Origin: Phalacrocorax aristotelis
Lineage: Eukaryota; Chordata; Aves; Suliformes; Phalacrocoracidae
Direction of reading: 5' to 3'
NCBI RefSeq assembly: GCF_949628215.1
Contig: NC_134282.1
Span: forward strand, 17,030,723-17,094,722
Length of the DNA stretch: 64,000 nt
Shown here piece by piece: positions 24,601 to 37,338 of this stretch (position 1 is the first letter of the stretch; every line of letters starts with the position of its first letter). A program made the translations under genes and the position numbers. The notes beneath the pieces are model-generated. The model was not told the DNA's origin. It saw only the letters and a list, made by a program, of their open reading frames with translations, and made no database searches.

Positions 24601-26639
24601 ACAGTATGTGCCCTGGACAACTTCCCCATCAATCTGGGGTCCTGGTTTGGACTAATTTCTCCAAAAAGGATGGAGCATTTACAGCTGACCAATACTTACA
24701 TGTATTAGGGATGAAAATCCCATGAAAAAATGTGCTCAGAAAGTGAAATTCAACCCTTGCCAGCGAGCCAGCAAAGAGAGCTGACCACCACTGTTGTAAG
24801 ATGCTTCCGAAGACAGCCACAACCGTGACCATCATGATGAGAAAGCTGTGCGCTGCCTTGAGAAGGGGTATATTCCCTCCTTAAGTATTCATGGAAATGA
24901 TACTATATTTGGGATTTAAAGAGAAATGAACAAGAAGTAGCCCTTACAGTTCTCTGGGGGACTGGGGTTTCAAAAGCCCAGGTTTGCACAGGCAATTAAA
25001 TAACCACAATTGTTCTGATTCCCAAAAGAGGCCAAGAGTCCTGTGTAGGTGTCAGCATGGAGTGGCTGGTGCAGGACCACAACAAACACAGTCAGGTGCT
25101 GGGTTCTTGTTCTGGCCTCTCTCCACACCCTGGGTGGAGAAAAAGAAAGGGAAGATAGTTTGTCCAATAAAAATGGGGAAAACTAAGAGTACAGAGTCAA
25201 CTTCAATCATAGCAGAGCCTGAGTCTTATAAAGGAGCTTCTGGAGGAAGCATATTGAAACAAAAGTAAGCAAAAAAAACCTAAAAAAACCTTTGAAACGA
25301 AACCTTTCAGATCAAGGCTTCAACAAAATTTCCTTGTTTCATATCATCCTGGTGACAACACCTTTCTGTAGAAGAAAGCAAAGGGGCCTCCCTTTGCTAA
25401 ACTCAGAGGTTCAGAAATCCAAGCAACCCAGTAGGAAAGTGGGGAAAACCACAGATCTGGTTTGATTTGAAGACTTTTAAGCGGCCCTAGAGAAGCAGAC
25501 CAGAAAGTAGTGTTTCTAAAATGGAAAGAACCCACATCCAAGGCTCAGACGTCCTCCAAACTTGAGGTTTGATCACATTCAAAGAATATTTGGATTCAAT
25601 CCCAATTCAGTGAACAGTGAGAAGTACCATGCCCATTTCTATTTTCAAGGGCTGGGGAAGATTTCAGGCAGACTTCCTTCTTGCAGGGCATGCACAGTGT
25701 GGGTGGCAGAAAGGCAGACTTCTTCGCTGTGCCGTTTGCTGATGTGCTTTTTTGCTGCCCAGGAGAAAAACTCTCCTTGGAGAGGAAGGCAGGACAATGG
25801 CCAAGGCCACAGGTCAGTGCACAAACTGCCCAGTAGTTGAAATTGCAAGTTCAGGCTTTGTTAGAAGGAACATCAGGGTCAGGACCTGGAACCAGACACA
25901 TGGTTCTTCTCTTTCCTGCTTTTCCTGGTCCATTTCAAAAATGTTGGTGGATTGTTCTGCCAGACTATTATTTCAAGCCTTTAAGAAAAGGAGCCTGACT
26001 AACTGTTCATTTAAAACCTCCTGTGCTGCCCCCTGCCAAAGGCTCATGCTGATATGGGAATTGGAAAAATGAAGAAATTATTTTAAAAATTAACATCTAG
26101 TCCCAAAGCTTTTCATATGATTAAACAAGATCTCTAATACAAATACTTCCAGAAATTCTTGCTTTTCCTACCCAATCCTACCGTGAACCTGGAGAATGGA
26201 GTTTAAGACCCACATCAGGCAGCAGAATTTTTATCTGAAGGATTTTGTGTATCTAGATTATGAACATTTGGGGAAAGAACTCTGATTTATAAATTTAAAA
26301 AGCCAGAGAGGACCGCTATAGTCAGGTAGGTTTGACTTCTGAAAGGATGCCAGCAACAAGGCTGCTCTGAATGCACACCTGAACAAACCAGAGTGTAACT
26401 GAAGGAAAAAATCATCCAATCTCTGTTTGTCAAAGACAGAATAAATCACAGCTCTGAGTTTTGCTCCAAGAACGATTTCCACTGTTAAAAATCGAAGACT
26501 TATATATGGTATGAACTCATTCAACTTCTGACTACTGATTCTTATTATACTGTTGCCCAACGGAGCTTCTGTTTCTGAATTTCTCTTCCTTATATAGCAG
26601 ACTTGAAAACCAGGCTTGAGCTTTTCTTGACTTTCTGTT
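18691..26639. other. Non-coding stretch, no recognised gene
   Basis: No exon, RNA gene or nameable repeat is seen. It contains T-rich runs near 19,040, 22,801 and 23,036 and a more GC-rich patch near 20,700-21,150, where several overlapping open frames up to 138 codons lack any recognisable domain. CpG is rare. It may contain conserved non-coding elements that only a cross-species alignment could show. Confidence 0.55.
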
Positions 26640-27140
26640 TGGTAAGCTAGGGAGATGGGCTGCACTGTAAGGCATGTTTTCCAATCCTTCAGTCATTCTT
26701 GTGGCTCTTCTCTGAAAGATCTCCAGTTTTTCAACATGCTTCTTTAATTGTGGGTACCACAGCTGGATGGAGTGTTCCCGAAGCAGTTGCACCAACGCCA
26801 AACACAGCAGTAAAGTGATCCCTGGGTATATAAGCCGGGAATATCAAGTAGGCGTTAGAAAGGATCCAAGGATTGTTTTAGCCCCTTTGGCCACAGCACT
26901 GGAGTGAGAGATGACATTCAGCCAGTTATCCATTCAAACCCTCAATTCTTTTCCAGATTCCTGTTTCTCAACACAGACTATTCCATCTCATAAATCTCAG
27001 AGTTTTAATTTCCTTTACCTGTAGCATCCTGAAAAGAAAAATTATTTGCTATTGCCATTCTATCAAGGGATCCAAACTACGCTAAGCCAGTCTTTCTGTC
27101 ATCTGCTAACATCAGCAGTATGGAGTTAATGTCTCCTTCC
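26640..27140 (-). mobile_element. Very old CR1-type LINE fragment, minus strand
   Basis: This is a decayed copy of the C-terminal part of a CR1-type ORF2. A minus-strand frame ending its open stretch near 26,660 reads IFQRRATRMTEGLEN, matching the [13 protein letters not shown] segment of the younger CR1 at 15.7-18.7 kb. At 26,881-26,931 the plus strand has gcccctttggccacagc and then ttcagccagttatcc, in the same order as the younger copy (about 16,310-16,360). Homology seems to continue to about 27,140, where a tctgtcatctgctaacatc stretch corresponds to the segment near the FADD box. Many indels and substitutions mark it as ancient. It could belong to an early CR1 or L3-like subfamily. The ends are uncertain by 50-100 bases. 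Confidence 0.7.
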
Positions 27141-29246
27141 AGTTGCTGCCACACCATTAAACAACTAAAGCAATAACTGGATGACTGGCAAGATCCCACT
27201 AGGAACATAGCTGTTTGATGTGTTTACACTTCAAATCTATTTACAAATCCCACTTTGAGGTCTGTAACTGAAACAGTTGGAATCCATGTACCATTTCCTA
27301 TTTGACACTGTACTATTTGAGTTTGTGAATTAATATGTATAGGAGAAGTTAAAGGCTTATAGGAAATTCTTACATCAACATCAGTATAATAATCAATCAG
27401 ATATTATTTTTTAAAACCAACTGAGGTTGACCAAAGTTATTTTCAAAAAAATCCATAGTAGATGCCTCTTCATGTGTTACATTTCCTTAGTATGCCATTC
27501 TTTGTATGATTCTCCTTGAATTAATTGATATTAATGCTAATTATTAATTATCATAGCACTGTATTTAAAATATTGATCTACAATTATATTTCTTTTGTCT
27601 CTAGCACTTGTTGTAGGGCTATTAGAAATCAAAATAAAAGAACTGGGAGTTCTTCAGCTTTGCAGTCCAGGATTTAGAGTTAGAAAACCCCAATGATCTG
27701 CATATGCAACTTTAGAACCTGTTTGTTAACACAGTCCCAAGTACCAATGAAGTGAAAACTATTCCAGAGAAAACATTAATCCTCTTATTAAATATTAATT
27801 AATTATTATTTATTATTTATCAATTAATTAACAATTATTTTAATGAATATTATTAATTCAATATTAATATTATTTTAACTATTATTAATTAATTATTAAT
27901 TAATTCATAAGATACAGAGCAGGCTCTTTTTGCGCCACTACTGCCAATTCTATTACAAGTTAACCAATTGAACTCCTATGGATTATTTAGTTTAAACTCT
28001 ATTATTTTCTTCATTTATCTGGTTTTCTGAGTGACAGTGCTTTAATCAGACCTTCTGTGGGGCACCAGAATTGAACTCTAATTGGATATTTGTGGGTAAA
28101 GGAGCAGATTCATGCCTATGAAAGCAAGGAATCCAAGCACCCTGAAAAGATGTGGAGCACAGCATCTTTTTCAGGCCACAACCCTACTGTGAGTGTTCCC
28201 GTATTCCCTTACTCTCCAAAAAACTGTAGGTTACTTTCTGCCTTACTGACAGCAAAGTCACTTTGCACTGGTTTGACTGCTGCCTCCCTGAAAACACAGA
28301 CTTCATATTACCAGAAGCTTGCTGCCAAGGGACATGCTGTTTCAGAATTGTTACATTTGCTATTTTACTGAAGGTCATTTTCTCCCCATCTGCAGGTAAG
28401 CACAGCCTGACTCACTGGTGCATTGGAGAAAAGAGATGCTATCAGCACCAGCAACAAATTATCTTCTGAGGCTTTGCAGTTTCTAGAGAGCAGCAGGTTG
28501 TGGCAAGTCGATTTACATTTAGGATGGAGAGGGAGCGAAACAGAGGTTATATTGGCATTAACAAGTAATTCAGCACAAGCGAAAAGGGACTGTAAACTGA
28601 AGCTGTACAACTACACGGTGAAAGAAGCCATTATCTGTGCACCTCTTTCACCCCTAGTGACATACACAGCAAAACAGATGTGGAAATATGGAGGTTTCAC
28701 ATCTGAAAAGAATTTGCGTTTTATGCTCAAGTGGTAAAAACCCAGAGAGAGCATGTGAATATGCACGTAAAAGCTCCAGGACATGCAACTGTTCACATGA
28801 AACATTTCCTTGAACCAGGACTTGGAGGTGTTCTGCAGTCAGCAGCTGGACAGGAGAACCCACTGTCTGCTTGGTTTTTCTAGGAGAGCACTTTACAGCT
28901 GAGATCCCAGTCCCAAAAGCAGAGTGGTGGCATAACTGAATTTAGGAATCCTTTCACTGCTTCTCTGCAAGAGTGGGAGAGCACACCTCCCTATATATTT
29001 TCAGATGAACAAATGGTTTAGCCTATAGTATTATACATATGTACCTGCACATAAAATGGCAGAACCAAATGAAAGCTATAGAAGAACTTCACAACAATAT
29101 GAGGAATGGAGACCCATGTTCCTAAAACCCAACTTGGGGTCCCAGTGAACAAGACTTGTTCTGCTTCCTTGACCCAGGCTGTGTCTCTGCTACATTCAGA
29201 GAGAGAACATATGCCTGTTTGTGCACGGAACTGCAAGATAAGCCTA
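27141..29246. other. AT-rich non-coding stretch
   Basis: No gene is recognised. The first half is strongly AT-rich and contains the AT block listed separately. The second half has only short open frames (up to 104 codons, 28,423-28,737) without domains. Confidence 0.55.
27785..27910. repeat. AT-rich block of degenerate ATTA units
   Basis: About 125 bases are almost free of G and C and are built from attaatt / tattatt units on both strands, so many short inverted repeats overlap. A smaller block of the same kind lies at 27,520-27,560. It is low-complexity DNA that may behave as a flexible or matrix-attachment sequence, but this is inference only. Confidence 0.85.
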
Positions 29247-29530
29247 TATTGGTCTCTTCTCCCAAGTAACTAGCAATAGGACGAGAGGAAATGGCCTCAA
29301 GTTGCACAGGGGAGGTTGAGATTGGATATTAGGAAAAATTTCTTTACTAGAAGAGTGGTTAGGGATTGGAACAGGCTGCCCAGAGAAGTGGTGGAGTCAG
29401 CATCCCTGGAGGTGTTAAAAAAACTTGTAAACATGGCACTTCAGGGCATGGTTTAGGAGGTATGGTGGTGGTAGGTTCATGGACTTGATCTTAGAGGTCT
29501 TTTCTAACCGTAATGATGCTATGATTCTAT
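29247..29530 (+). mobile_element. CR1 LINE 3' fragment, plus strand
   Basis: This is the last part of a CR1 element in the opposite orientation to the large copy. It encodes the ORF2 C-terminal tail: motifs such as LFSQVTSNRTRGNGLKL, then DIRKNFFT, then [17 protein letters not shown], ending in GMV and a TAG stop near 29,453-29,456. A one-base deletion near 29,305 breaks the frame relative to the family. The 3' untranslated region follows and the element ends in ctatgattctat at about 29,530, the expected CR1 octamer. It is severely 5'-truncated (about 285 bases), as is typical. Its divergence from the large CR1 looks moderate, so the two probably belong to related subfamilies. Confidence 0.93.
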
Positions 29531-31559
29531 TTCTAAAGTTTATGTAGTATATCCAGGCAAGGTACCCATTAAAGGCAAGACCTACACCTTTGCTTTTAGC
29601 TGCTGTGTCTCTCCACCCATTTCACGCTGGTACGCAGAGTCTGAAGTGCTTCTTCGTAACATTTCCCTCAGTGTTTTAAGAAAAATTCATATTTCTGATG
29701 GGGTCTGGGAAGCAATGCAACCATCTGCTGCAATCATATTTGCAGAAGATACTAGACACCTATTTCAAAACTAGACTGGCTTTATTAAGTGAAATATGCT
29801 ATTTCAGCATTCTTATGTCAGAATGGAAAAATAAAGCTTCCACACATCTCCATGCAGGTAGCTCTTCCTGTCTCTGGACCCAAAACATCCTGGGATCTAC
29901 CTCCCTTCCCATACAGGCTGGCAAAATTTTTTATCCCAGCACCCTGGGGCTTTAGCCATGTTCTTTTCTACTGCTGTCAAGAAAATATCTGCAGATATTG
30001 ATGAGTTTTGGTGTTTCACTGACATCAGCCCAGAGCTGCCTACACAATCTGGCATTAGTTTTCATTTCCCCAGCCCAAAAAGAAAACTGATTTTACAGTC
30101 CTGAAAAACTTCGGTACATATGTGAGTGGATAAGCCATGCAAGCAACTCAAAGGCATAGAAACTCCTTCAATTCCTCTATAACATCACATATCTATTTTT
30201 ATTTTAGAGGAATACATGAGTTAGTCATCAGTGACCTTTGCAGACTACATTAGAGTTAGAGGCAAAAATTTCCAAAAAAACAGCCACTTGCATAGCATTT
30301 CGAATATTACCCTGTGTTCCCTGTCAATTCTTCTCTTTTTTTGACATAACTTTTGATCACTGTCATATGACTGCAAGGTGTACAAGAAATCTGTCTCAGT
30401 TGGCCTTTCTGTCATGAAACACAAGATGTTTTACATGAGGCGGTTCAGCAACTCAGAATTAAGACAGGACCATTATCCTTTAGGTACCTATGGGTTTCAC
30501 CTGCTGTTCTGATTCATCATTTCTCTTACCTGCCAGAGTGCACTGAAACTTCCACTAGAATTCTTTTGCCTGGTGTTCAGTGAAGGTCTCACATGGGACA
30601 CCTGTAGACCAAGGGTATTAATGGAGCAGGACCAATCATTCCTTCAAACAATTCAAAGGATCTCTCATGCCTTCTCCTTTCTCCTACTAAATAATCAGTT
30701 CAGAACGAAGAAATACATTGAGCAAGATGACTCAAAACTAAGAGTTCTCAACCATTTCAAGTCATCAGCCTTTCAAATTCTAGGGCAGCTCTTCAAGTGC
30801 AGCTGAAAGCAATCAGTACAAATACAGATTATTCTATGAAGAGTCTGTTTGATGTCTCCTTTTCAAACTGCTGGGTGAACTGTACTACAAGCAAAATCAG
30901 GCCAGTGATTCTATGATTTAAGAGCATTCAACATTAGAAATCAAAGAAACCAGTCTCCTGTCTCACTCACATGCTTCTGAACTGCTATCAAACCTGGGGT
31001 GCAGCATCTCATCTTTCTAGCATAATATCTACAACATTTTGCTATTTCTCTCTCAAACACCTCTTAAGTTCTTTGATTTTCAATTCAGTTCAAAACAGGG
31101 TCAGTACTTTTTCTTTCTCTATCCCAGTATCTGCTGATATTTTAGGGATATCCAGATGAAATGGACAGTAATTAGCTTTCAAGGGGCAGACTTATAGATT
31201 TTACTATAGGCAAATCACTACTCTCAACATTTTAAATGATGCTGAAAAAAAAATTCTCACCAGAGTCCAAATGTTCTACCAAGAAAATTGGGCTAGCACA
31301 CTTAAAGCACAGAAGTTACCATAGCCAAAAACATTCACATCTGGATGCTTTTAACATTGTCAGCATGGCCAGACACCGACTTGTATCTGGGTGTTGTGCA
31401 ATTCCTGCATGAAACTCAAACTCACACCATAAATCCAGAAGAAGCAGCCTAAAATTCTGCCATCACACCTTTTCTTGTAAATTTTCAATTCTAGAGAACT
31501 TCTTCCAGCTCTAGGGTTTGGAATAGCTTGTTTTCATACCAAAGCTGTCTTCTCCAAAC
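29531..31559. other. Non-coding stretch, no recognised gene
   Basis: No exon, RNA gene or nameable repeat is seen. Open frames do not exceed 85 codons and have no recognisable domain. Confidence 0.55.
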
Positions 31560-31770
31560 TAAGTCCTGTATCCTGGCTGAGTTAGCTGGAGTTAAATCAG
31601 CATAAAACTAAAATAGCACAATGGAAAGTCAGGCCTACTGTTAAATCATGCTTCTATTTTTATCTGGCAAATCATTTAAACATGTGCTTGAGATCCACAA
31701 AACTTAAGCATATGCTTAAAGTTAGTCCTGTGTTTACATGCATTGCTAAGTCAGGGCTTATAAATCAACA
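31560..31770. repeat. Possible old amniote interspersed repeat
   Basis: The stretch contains inverted, palindrome-like words (aaacatgtgcttgag, then aagcatatgcttaaag) followed by tgctaagtcaggg, and is preceded by ggagttaaatcagc and tcaggcct. This pattern resembles old dispersed repeats common in turtle and crocodilian DNA that I cannot name. It is decayed and the ends are guesses. Confidence 0.3.
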
Positions 31771-32329
31771 GATTTTGTGAATCTGGCTGAAATTTTGTCA
31801 TTTTTAAAAGAAAACACACAGTGCTGATCTCCACACATGAAAAGCGAATCATAGGCTCAGGATGCAGAAACTTGCACATCAAGCAGGAAAAGCTGAGTAC
31901 TTGCATTTGGGCCAAAAGCTCACACAAACCTAGAGGAAGGAAAAGGAATACTTCAGGGAGAACTGTGACGTGTCACAAAGCAGGAGACAAAATTTGGAGT
32001 TAAGCAGGTTCAACCTTAGCAGAAAAGGGATAAAAAAATGGTGGTGTAGGTAAAGTCAAGCTTTATCTAGCCTAGCAGTTTACCAGCAACACTGTCCCAA
32101 AGCAGATACTTAATAGAGACAAGATGCAGGCCATGAACAGAATGGTCACAGACTTCTAGTTTCTGGCCTTCAATAGCTTAGGGCCTTAAGCCAACCTCCA
32201 AGCCCACACAGGGCATTGTTTAGTAGCCTCTAGATGATTGGATCCTACAGGATTTTGGCTGATCCTATCTTAAATTTATTTCATTTTGCCGTTCCCAGTA
32301 TTCATCATCACTTCCACAATATAACAACA

Positions 32330-34750
32330 ACAAAGTACTCCTTTTATTCTATGCTACTATCCTTTTAGTTTCTTTAGCACCCCTAGTTCTTGTGCTATAA
32401 GGAGGAGGGAATAATTCATTCCCATTCACCCCTTCCATATGACTCACAATTTTATGAGCCTCTGTCAAATGCTTGTTCAGTTTTCTGAGCCGAGGACCAC
32501 TACATTATTTAGACTTCTCCATTAAAAAAGAGACATTTCACACCTCCAGCTGTTCTTACCGCTCTTCTCTATATCTTTTCTACTTCTATACATTTTTTTT
32601 GAAATTGAGTGAGAATTTCTGCATGCAGCAGCCAAGATGCAGGAACACTATAGGAAAATCACCATCTCTCCCTCTCTCTCCTGTATGTAGTGCAGTGGCA
32701 TAAGCTGTTTGTTTTGTTCTCAATTTTTCCAAATAACTCAAAAAATGTCTTTGCCATTCATAGGACTTCTAGTACTGGTATGATGTTTTGGGAAAATCAG
32801 AAACAATGACCTTATTAATAATTTTCCTGAATACAAAAACCATAGGAAACATAGCTACCTAGAGGCATGAATGGCCAAGATTATTTTCCCCTGTATTGTT
32901 TATGTATATTGACATTGACTTTTGCCTGCCACTGTACTGCTGAGTCTCTCAAGATCCTCCTGCAAAGGACCAAAAAGCTTTAGTTACCAATGTCATAGTG
33001 ATTTTTTTGCATGAATCAACTCCCTCCCCTCCCTATTAATTCTTTTTTTCCAGGTAAGACTGTTGAAGAACGCAAGCCCCCCGCCCCAGAAACACTACAA
33101 GGACTGCCCCCCAAAAGGATCACTATAAGGAACATGAATATTTTCTATTGTGAAAATTGGCTAATTATAGCTACCCTTTTCTTCATACCCTGGTGAGACC
33201 TTTTCAAAATCCATTCAAAACCCCAGGTACGCTATATTAAATATCACATGCTTCTCCAGGTGCTTATTCATTCCTTAAAAAACTCCAGGGTTTGCTATGC
33301 ATGCCTTTAATTTACAAAGACAATGTTATCACATCCACAATATATCGTATTTAGGTATGCTGCCACTAAATCTGTTATAATTTCCTTTCAATTTTTCCTG
33401 GTACAGAAGACAGACTTGAGTAGTCTATAGTTTTTTTATCCCTGCTGGAACACTTTTTAAGATTGGTGTCACATTTTTTACCTCCTCTGGGATCAAGGCT
33501 GACTGAACCCAAAAGTTTCATAGCAGGGTAATTTAGAACATTTGAGTGAATATCATTTGTCCTGGTGATTTGTTATTGTTCGATTCATTGATCTGTTTTA
33601 AAGTCTGTCCCATTAACAATTCAATTAGAAGCCATTCCTTGCGCTCAAACCTTGGGTGGTTTCCTATTTGCTATGCAGCCATTGCCTTCTACTATCTGCT
33701 ATACAGTGATATTACTGACCTCGATTGCTCCTTTCACACCTTCGTCATTTGCTGAGCCCACCATTTGCAGCCAGACTGCCGGCTCCTGTTTTATTTGGAA
33801 GAGCTTTTTTTTACTAGTTTTCATGTCTTTTGTGATTCACTCCTCAAACTCTTTTAGTTTGTGCTGTTGTAGTTCTTCATTTGACTTGTAAGAAATTATA
33901 TTCCTCCATGTTTTCTTTGTTTTGGCATGATTTCCACTTTTTAAAGGACTACTTTTTATTTCTAATGGTCCCCCTTACTCCACTGTTTAACCATAGTAAC
34001 TTTTTTTGGGTTAGGTTTATTTCAGTAACTGGTGAGGTATGTTTTCTCCAACTTACAGGGATGCTACTTGCACTCTTAGCTTATTTACCTGTCATGATCT
34101 TTGGGGTTTTCTTGATGTTGTTATTCCTACAAAAGTATTGAATTTGACCATGTAATGGTCGCTACTGCCAAGCAACTCTTCAGTGCAATAGCTATAGTTT
34201 AAATGGTCTAAGTCAAGAGCATCTTTCCCCTTTATTGGTCTGTTTTAAAATGTTGACTAAAATTTGCTCTTTATGTCCTAACTAGGACAGACGTCCTCCA
34301 GTCTTTTTTCTTGTATAGTATTTTTCCATTGCTCCGGATCTTTCTAGTATTTCATGGATATTGTCACTGCCATGGTCAGCTGTTTAACAGAGTGAGCTTA
34401 TTATAATGTTTTTTTTTTTTTAATTTGGCATAGAAACTTTCAATCCATAGAGAGTGGGTGGTAAATTATGATACAGATAACTGAATTATCTCTGATTTCC
34501 AACAGACTGTGAGTCACTCCTCCAACGGCAAAATCTATTCTTGTCATTTCTACATAATAAGTATCCTGATAGTACAGCTTTGTACTCCGTAAGATTTCTG
34601 AGAGGCCAGTACATTACAATTCACCCATCCTCATTTTAGGTACATTTAATATTTATAGAAAAACGCAGATACTTTTAGTCTTGGTCCAGCTGCCTATCTG
34701 TGCATGCCTTAACTCTGTATTTGCTTAGACTGCTCTACTTTATTCACAAC
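32330..34750 (-). mobile_element. Very old, long CR1-type LINE (ORF2 region), minus strand
   Basis: All coding frames are destroyed, but the plus-strand text follows the order of a CR1-type ORF2 read backwards. Landmarks from left to right: the 3' region at about 32,350-32,470 (tatgactcacaattttatg); the segment before the FADD box at about 32,925-32,965; the segment after the YLDF box at about 33,190-33,280; the VMPLYKKG segment at 33,461-33,474 (gattggtgtcacat, compare the younger copy at about 17,085); the SDHD endonuclease segment at 34,155-34,163 (atggtcgct, compare 17,925); and the N-terminal endonuclease near 34,590 (gatttctgagaggcc). The spacing is close to that of the intact family, so this is one continuous insertion of about 2.4 kb. 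It resembles the deep CR1/L3-like lineages that are well preserved in reptiles rather than the young avian subfamily at 15.7 kb. The right end is uncertain. Confidence 0.72.
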
Positions 34751-37338
34751 CTGACCTTCAGTGGTGGCTGTCTTACCTTTCAGTGAGGGCACAGAGCTTT
34801 TAATCTCAAATTATTTTAAGGACTCCCCTAGTATTTGTTCTCATTCCCAGTGCCGCTAGCCTGGTTGCCCCATTTCAGAAGACACCATCCCTCCCATTCA
34901 TTCTTAGTGTATCTCCTGTTTCTAAGAAGTCTGAATAATCCTTTCTTCCCACACCACTTCCTTAAACACACATTGCATCTCTGCTTGTCTGTGACAAGCA
35001 TTTCTTGAATGCTGTAATGGAGATCCTTGTCTTTACCATCCTTTCCTACCAAAATGTTACATTTCATCTCGTGGAGCTCTCCCTTATATTTTCTTGACAA
35101 CAAGGAAGGTTACTAGCTCCTTTCCAGTATATTCTCAAAGGCTGTCCTGACACCACATGATACAAAGCCTCCAGACCTTAGGCAAACTACCACATGCTCC
35201 TTTCTGGCCTCATAATCCCAGCTATCAATTCCATGCAGCATCACAGCCTGCCTCTCCCTACCCAGTGGGATGGTTGTCCTTTCTCCATGTGTCGCGCTTA
35301 AGTGGATACACAAAATAGCCCTCCAGCAAGAGAAAGGGGTCACATGAACAGCATCTTTTGCACACGTTTACTCATTCAGACTGAAACACAATTTTATGAT
35401 TTGCCTTATTGTCTTCTAAACTCAATCACCAACAGCAAATCAAGCCAATTCTCCCATCCAAATCTCTTCTAAATGTTCATTGTACATTCAGCAGCCAGAA
35501 AACAGAAAGCTTCTTTTACTGCACATTTAAAACCAGCACAAAAACAGGTGAACATGTGTTTTCCGCGGAGAAATTCTGGTTCTTATACTTCCTATCACCA
35601 TAGTCCTCACTTGCTTATGTTTAGGAAAGTTTTCTTCCATTTAGAAGCCAATCTTTTGGCAATTGTGGTTTTCAAAATTATTTTATTTTCTAAAGACTGA
35701 CCCTGGGTTTAATTTGCAGACACCACATGCTATAGAGCAGATCAGGGAGTTTGGCACAGAGACAGGAGTTACCTTCACCCTTTGGACAATTAAACATGAA
35801 ATGCAAAACCCAGTAAGGCTTGCATTTAATCCTCTTTGCACCCCTTAGCCTCCTGCCAAAGATAAGAAACCCTTCTCCTCTTAAAAGAATAAAAGATTTC
35901 AGAACACATCACCAACTCGTCCCTTCAGCCCTCAATACTGACAGTATTATCTCTATACATAAAGCTTCTCCCCCTTTCTCCAGCTTGGCAACAAAACCAA
36001 AGCTCAATGAATATTTTATATGTGTGTGGTTAATGGAGCATTCTGGCTCTAGTCCATTAGAAACCTTACACAACGGTGTATTAACTGCTTCTCAGTGTAA
36101 CATTTTGAGTCTGTCCAAAAGGGATATGTGTTTGCCAGTTGAGCCAACACACTGTTATTGTCTTGTCAGCCTAGTTCCTGTCTTCAGTTCAAGAGTAGGG
36201 ACCCCTGCCACAAAAATTTGCCACCATTGTGCTCCCTGCAGAAACCAAAGAAGATTAGCCCAGCTCCAAACTATTCTTCCCTCTATATTTTGAGGTCTGT
36301 ATCTTGTGTGGGGTAGAGAATGCCTGCGGTCTTTCTCCTTCAAAGATATACACAGGGATAAGCAATCGCATCACAGATTAACACAAGGGTAAATATAAAG
36401 CAGTTAAGATGTGATCTTTAATTTTGATGGAAACCAGGCCTCCATATTCTTTCATCAGCTCTGAAATTTTGGCCTTAAAATCCACCTGACTGATTGAAAT
36501 ATTAATAGCAGAACGACAACTTTTGACAAAGTACTTATCACCTTCTCACTTTAAAAACCTTCTCTGTTCCTCAGGGCCATTGTAGGCAGAACACCATTTC
36601 CATCAAAATCAGCACAAATTCATCTCAACAGACAGATGGGCACAGATCACACCTCTTAAAACAAGGGACAGTGTAATTCTACCCTGCACATAGGCAACAT
36701 CCATGTTAAATGGTAAAGAGAAGATAGCTGCTGGATTTCTTTGATTAAGAGCCCTGTGAGAGTTAGGGGTGCAGATCTGAATGCTCACCTACACCTCCCC
36801 AATAGTTTGTGGAGAGCGCAGGAGCTTCCAAAGCATGAATCATCCCAGTCTAAGGCAGATGTCTAGAATAGGTAAGATGAATGGCATGGGCTGTTTATCA
36901 CTCCTCACCGACTAAAGAGAGAACCTAGATGACAATCTTAGACTTTATGTCTAAGTTTTAGATAACTAAAATCAGGTGAGATGATTCCCAGCCCCAAGGT
37001 CTGCAGACTCATTTCCAGGCAAGCCACAGACCCTGACAGACTTAGGGCAGAAAACAACCAGATAAAGAAAAGTGCTGATGTGGAAGGACTGATCTCATTC
37101 CTTCCCTGCCTGAAAGCAGAGAGAGCTTATGTTTCAGAAGGCAAAGCCTGTCCTTTGCTCTCTCATCATTGCTGAAGCACAGTGGAAGAAAGGGAACACC
37201 ATTGTTTCACTTTGCAGGACTCCGTGGTGCATTCCACAACATCTACATGAGGTTGTCACCATCCAAGAGGTGCTTGGGTATAACACGCCAGTAAGCAAGG
37301 CCCAGAGGAGCCAGGGAGAGACTGTTGGCCAAAAAAAA

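Noticed and set aside
26025..26038. Minus-strand CTCF-like core (gcagggggcagc)
   Set aside because: The right half matches, but the first three positions of the core pattern fail, and nothing else regulatory is nearby.
30905..30921. gattctatgatt, resembling a CR1 3' octamer
   Set aside because: Only about one and a half units, and no CR1 3' untranslated or ORF2-tail sequence precedes it.
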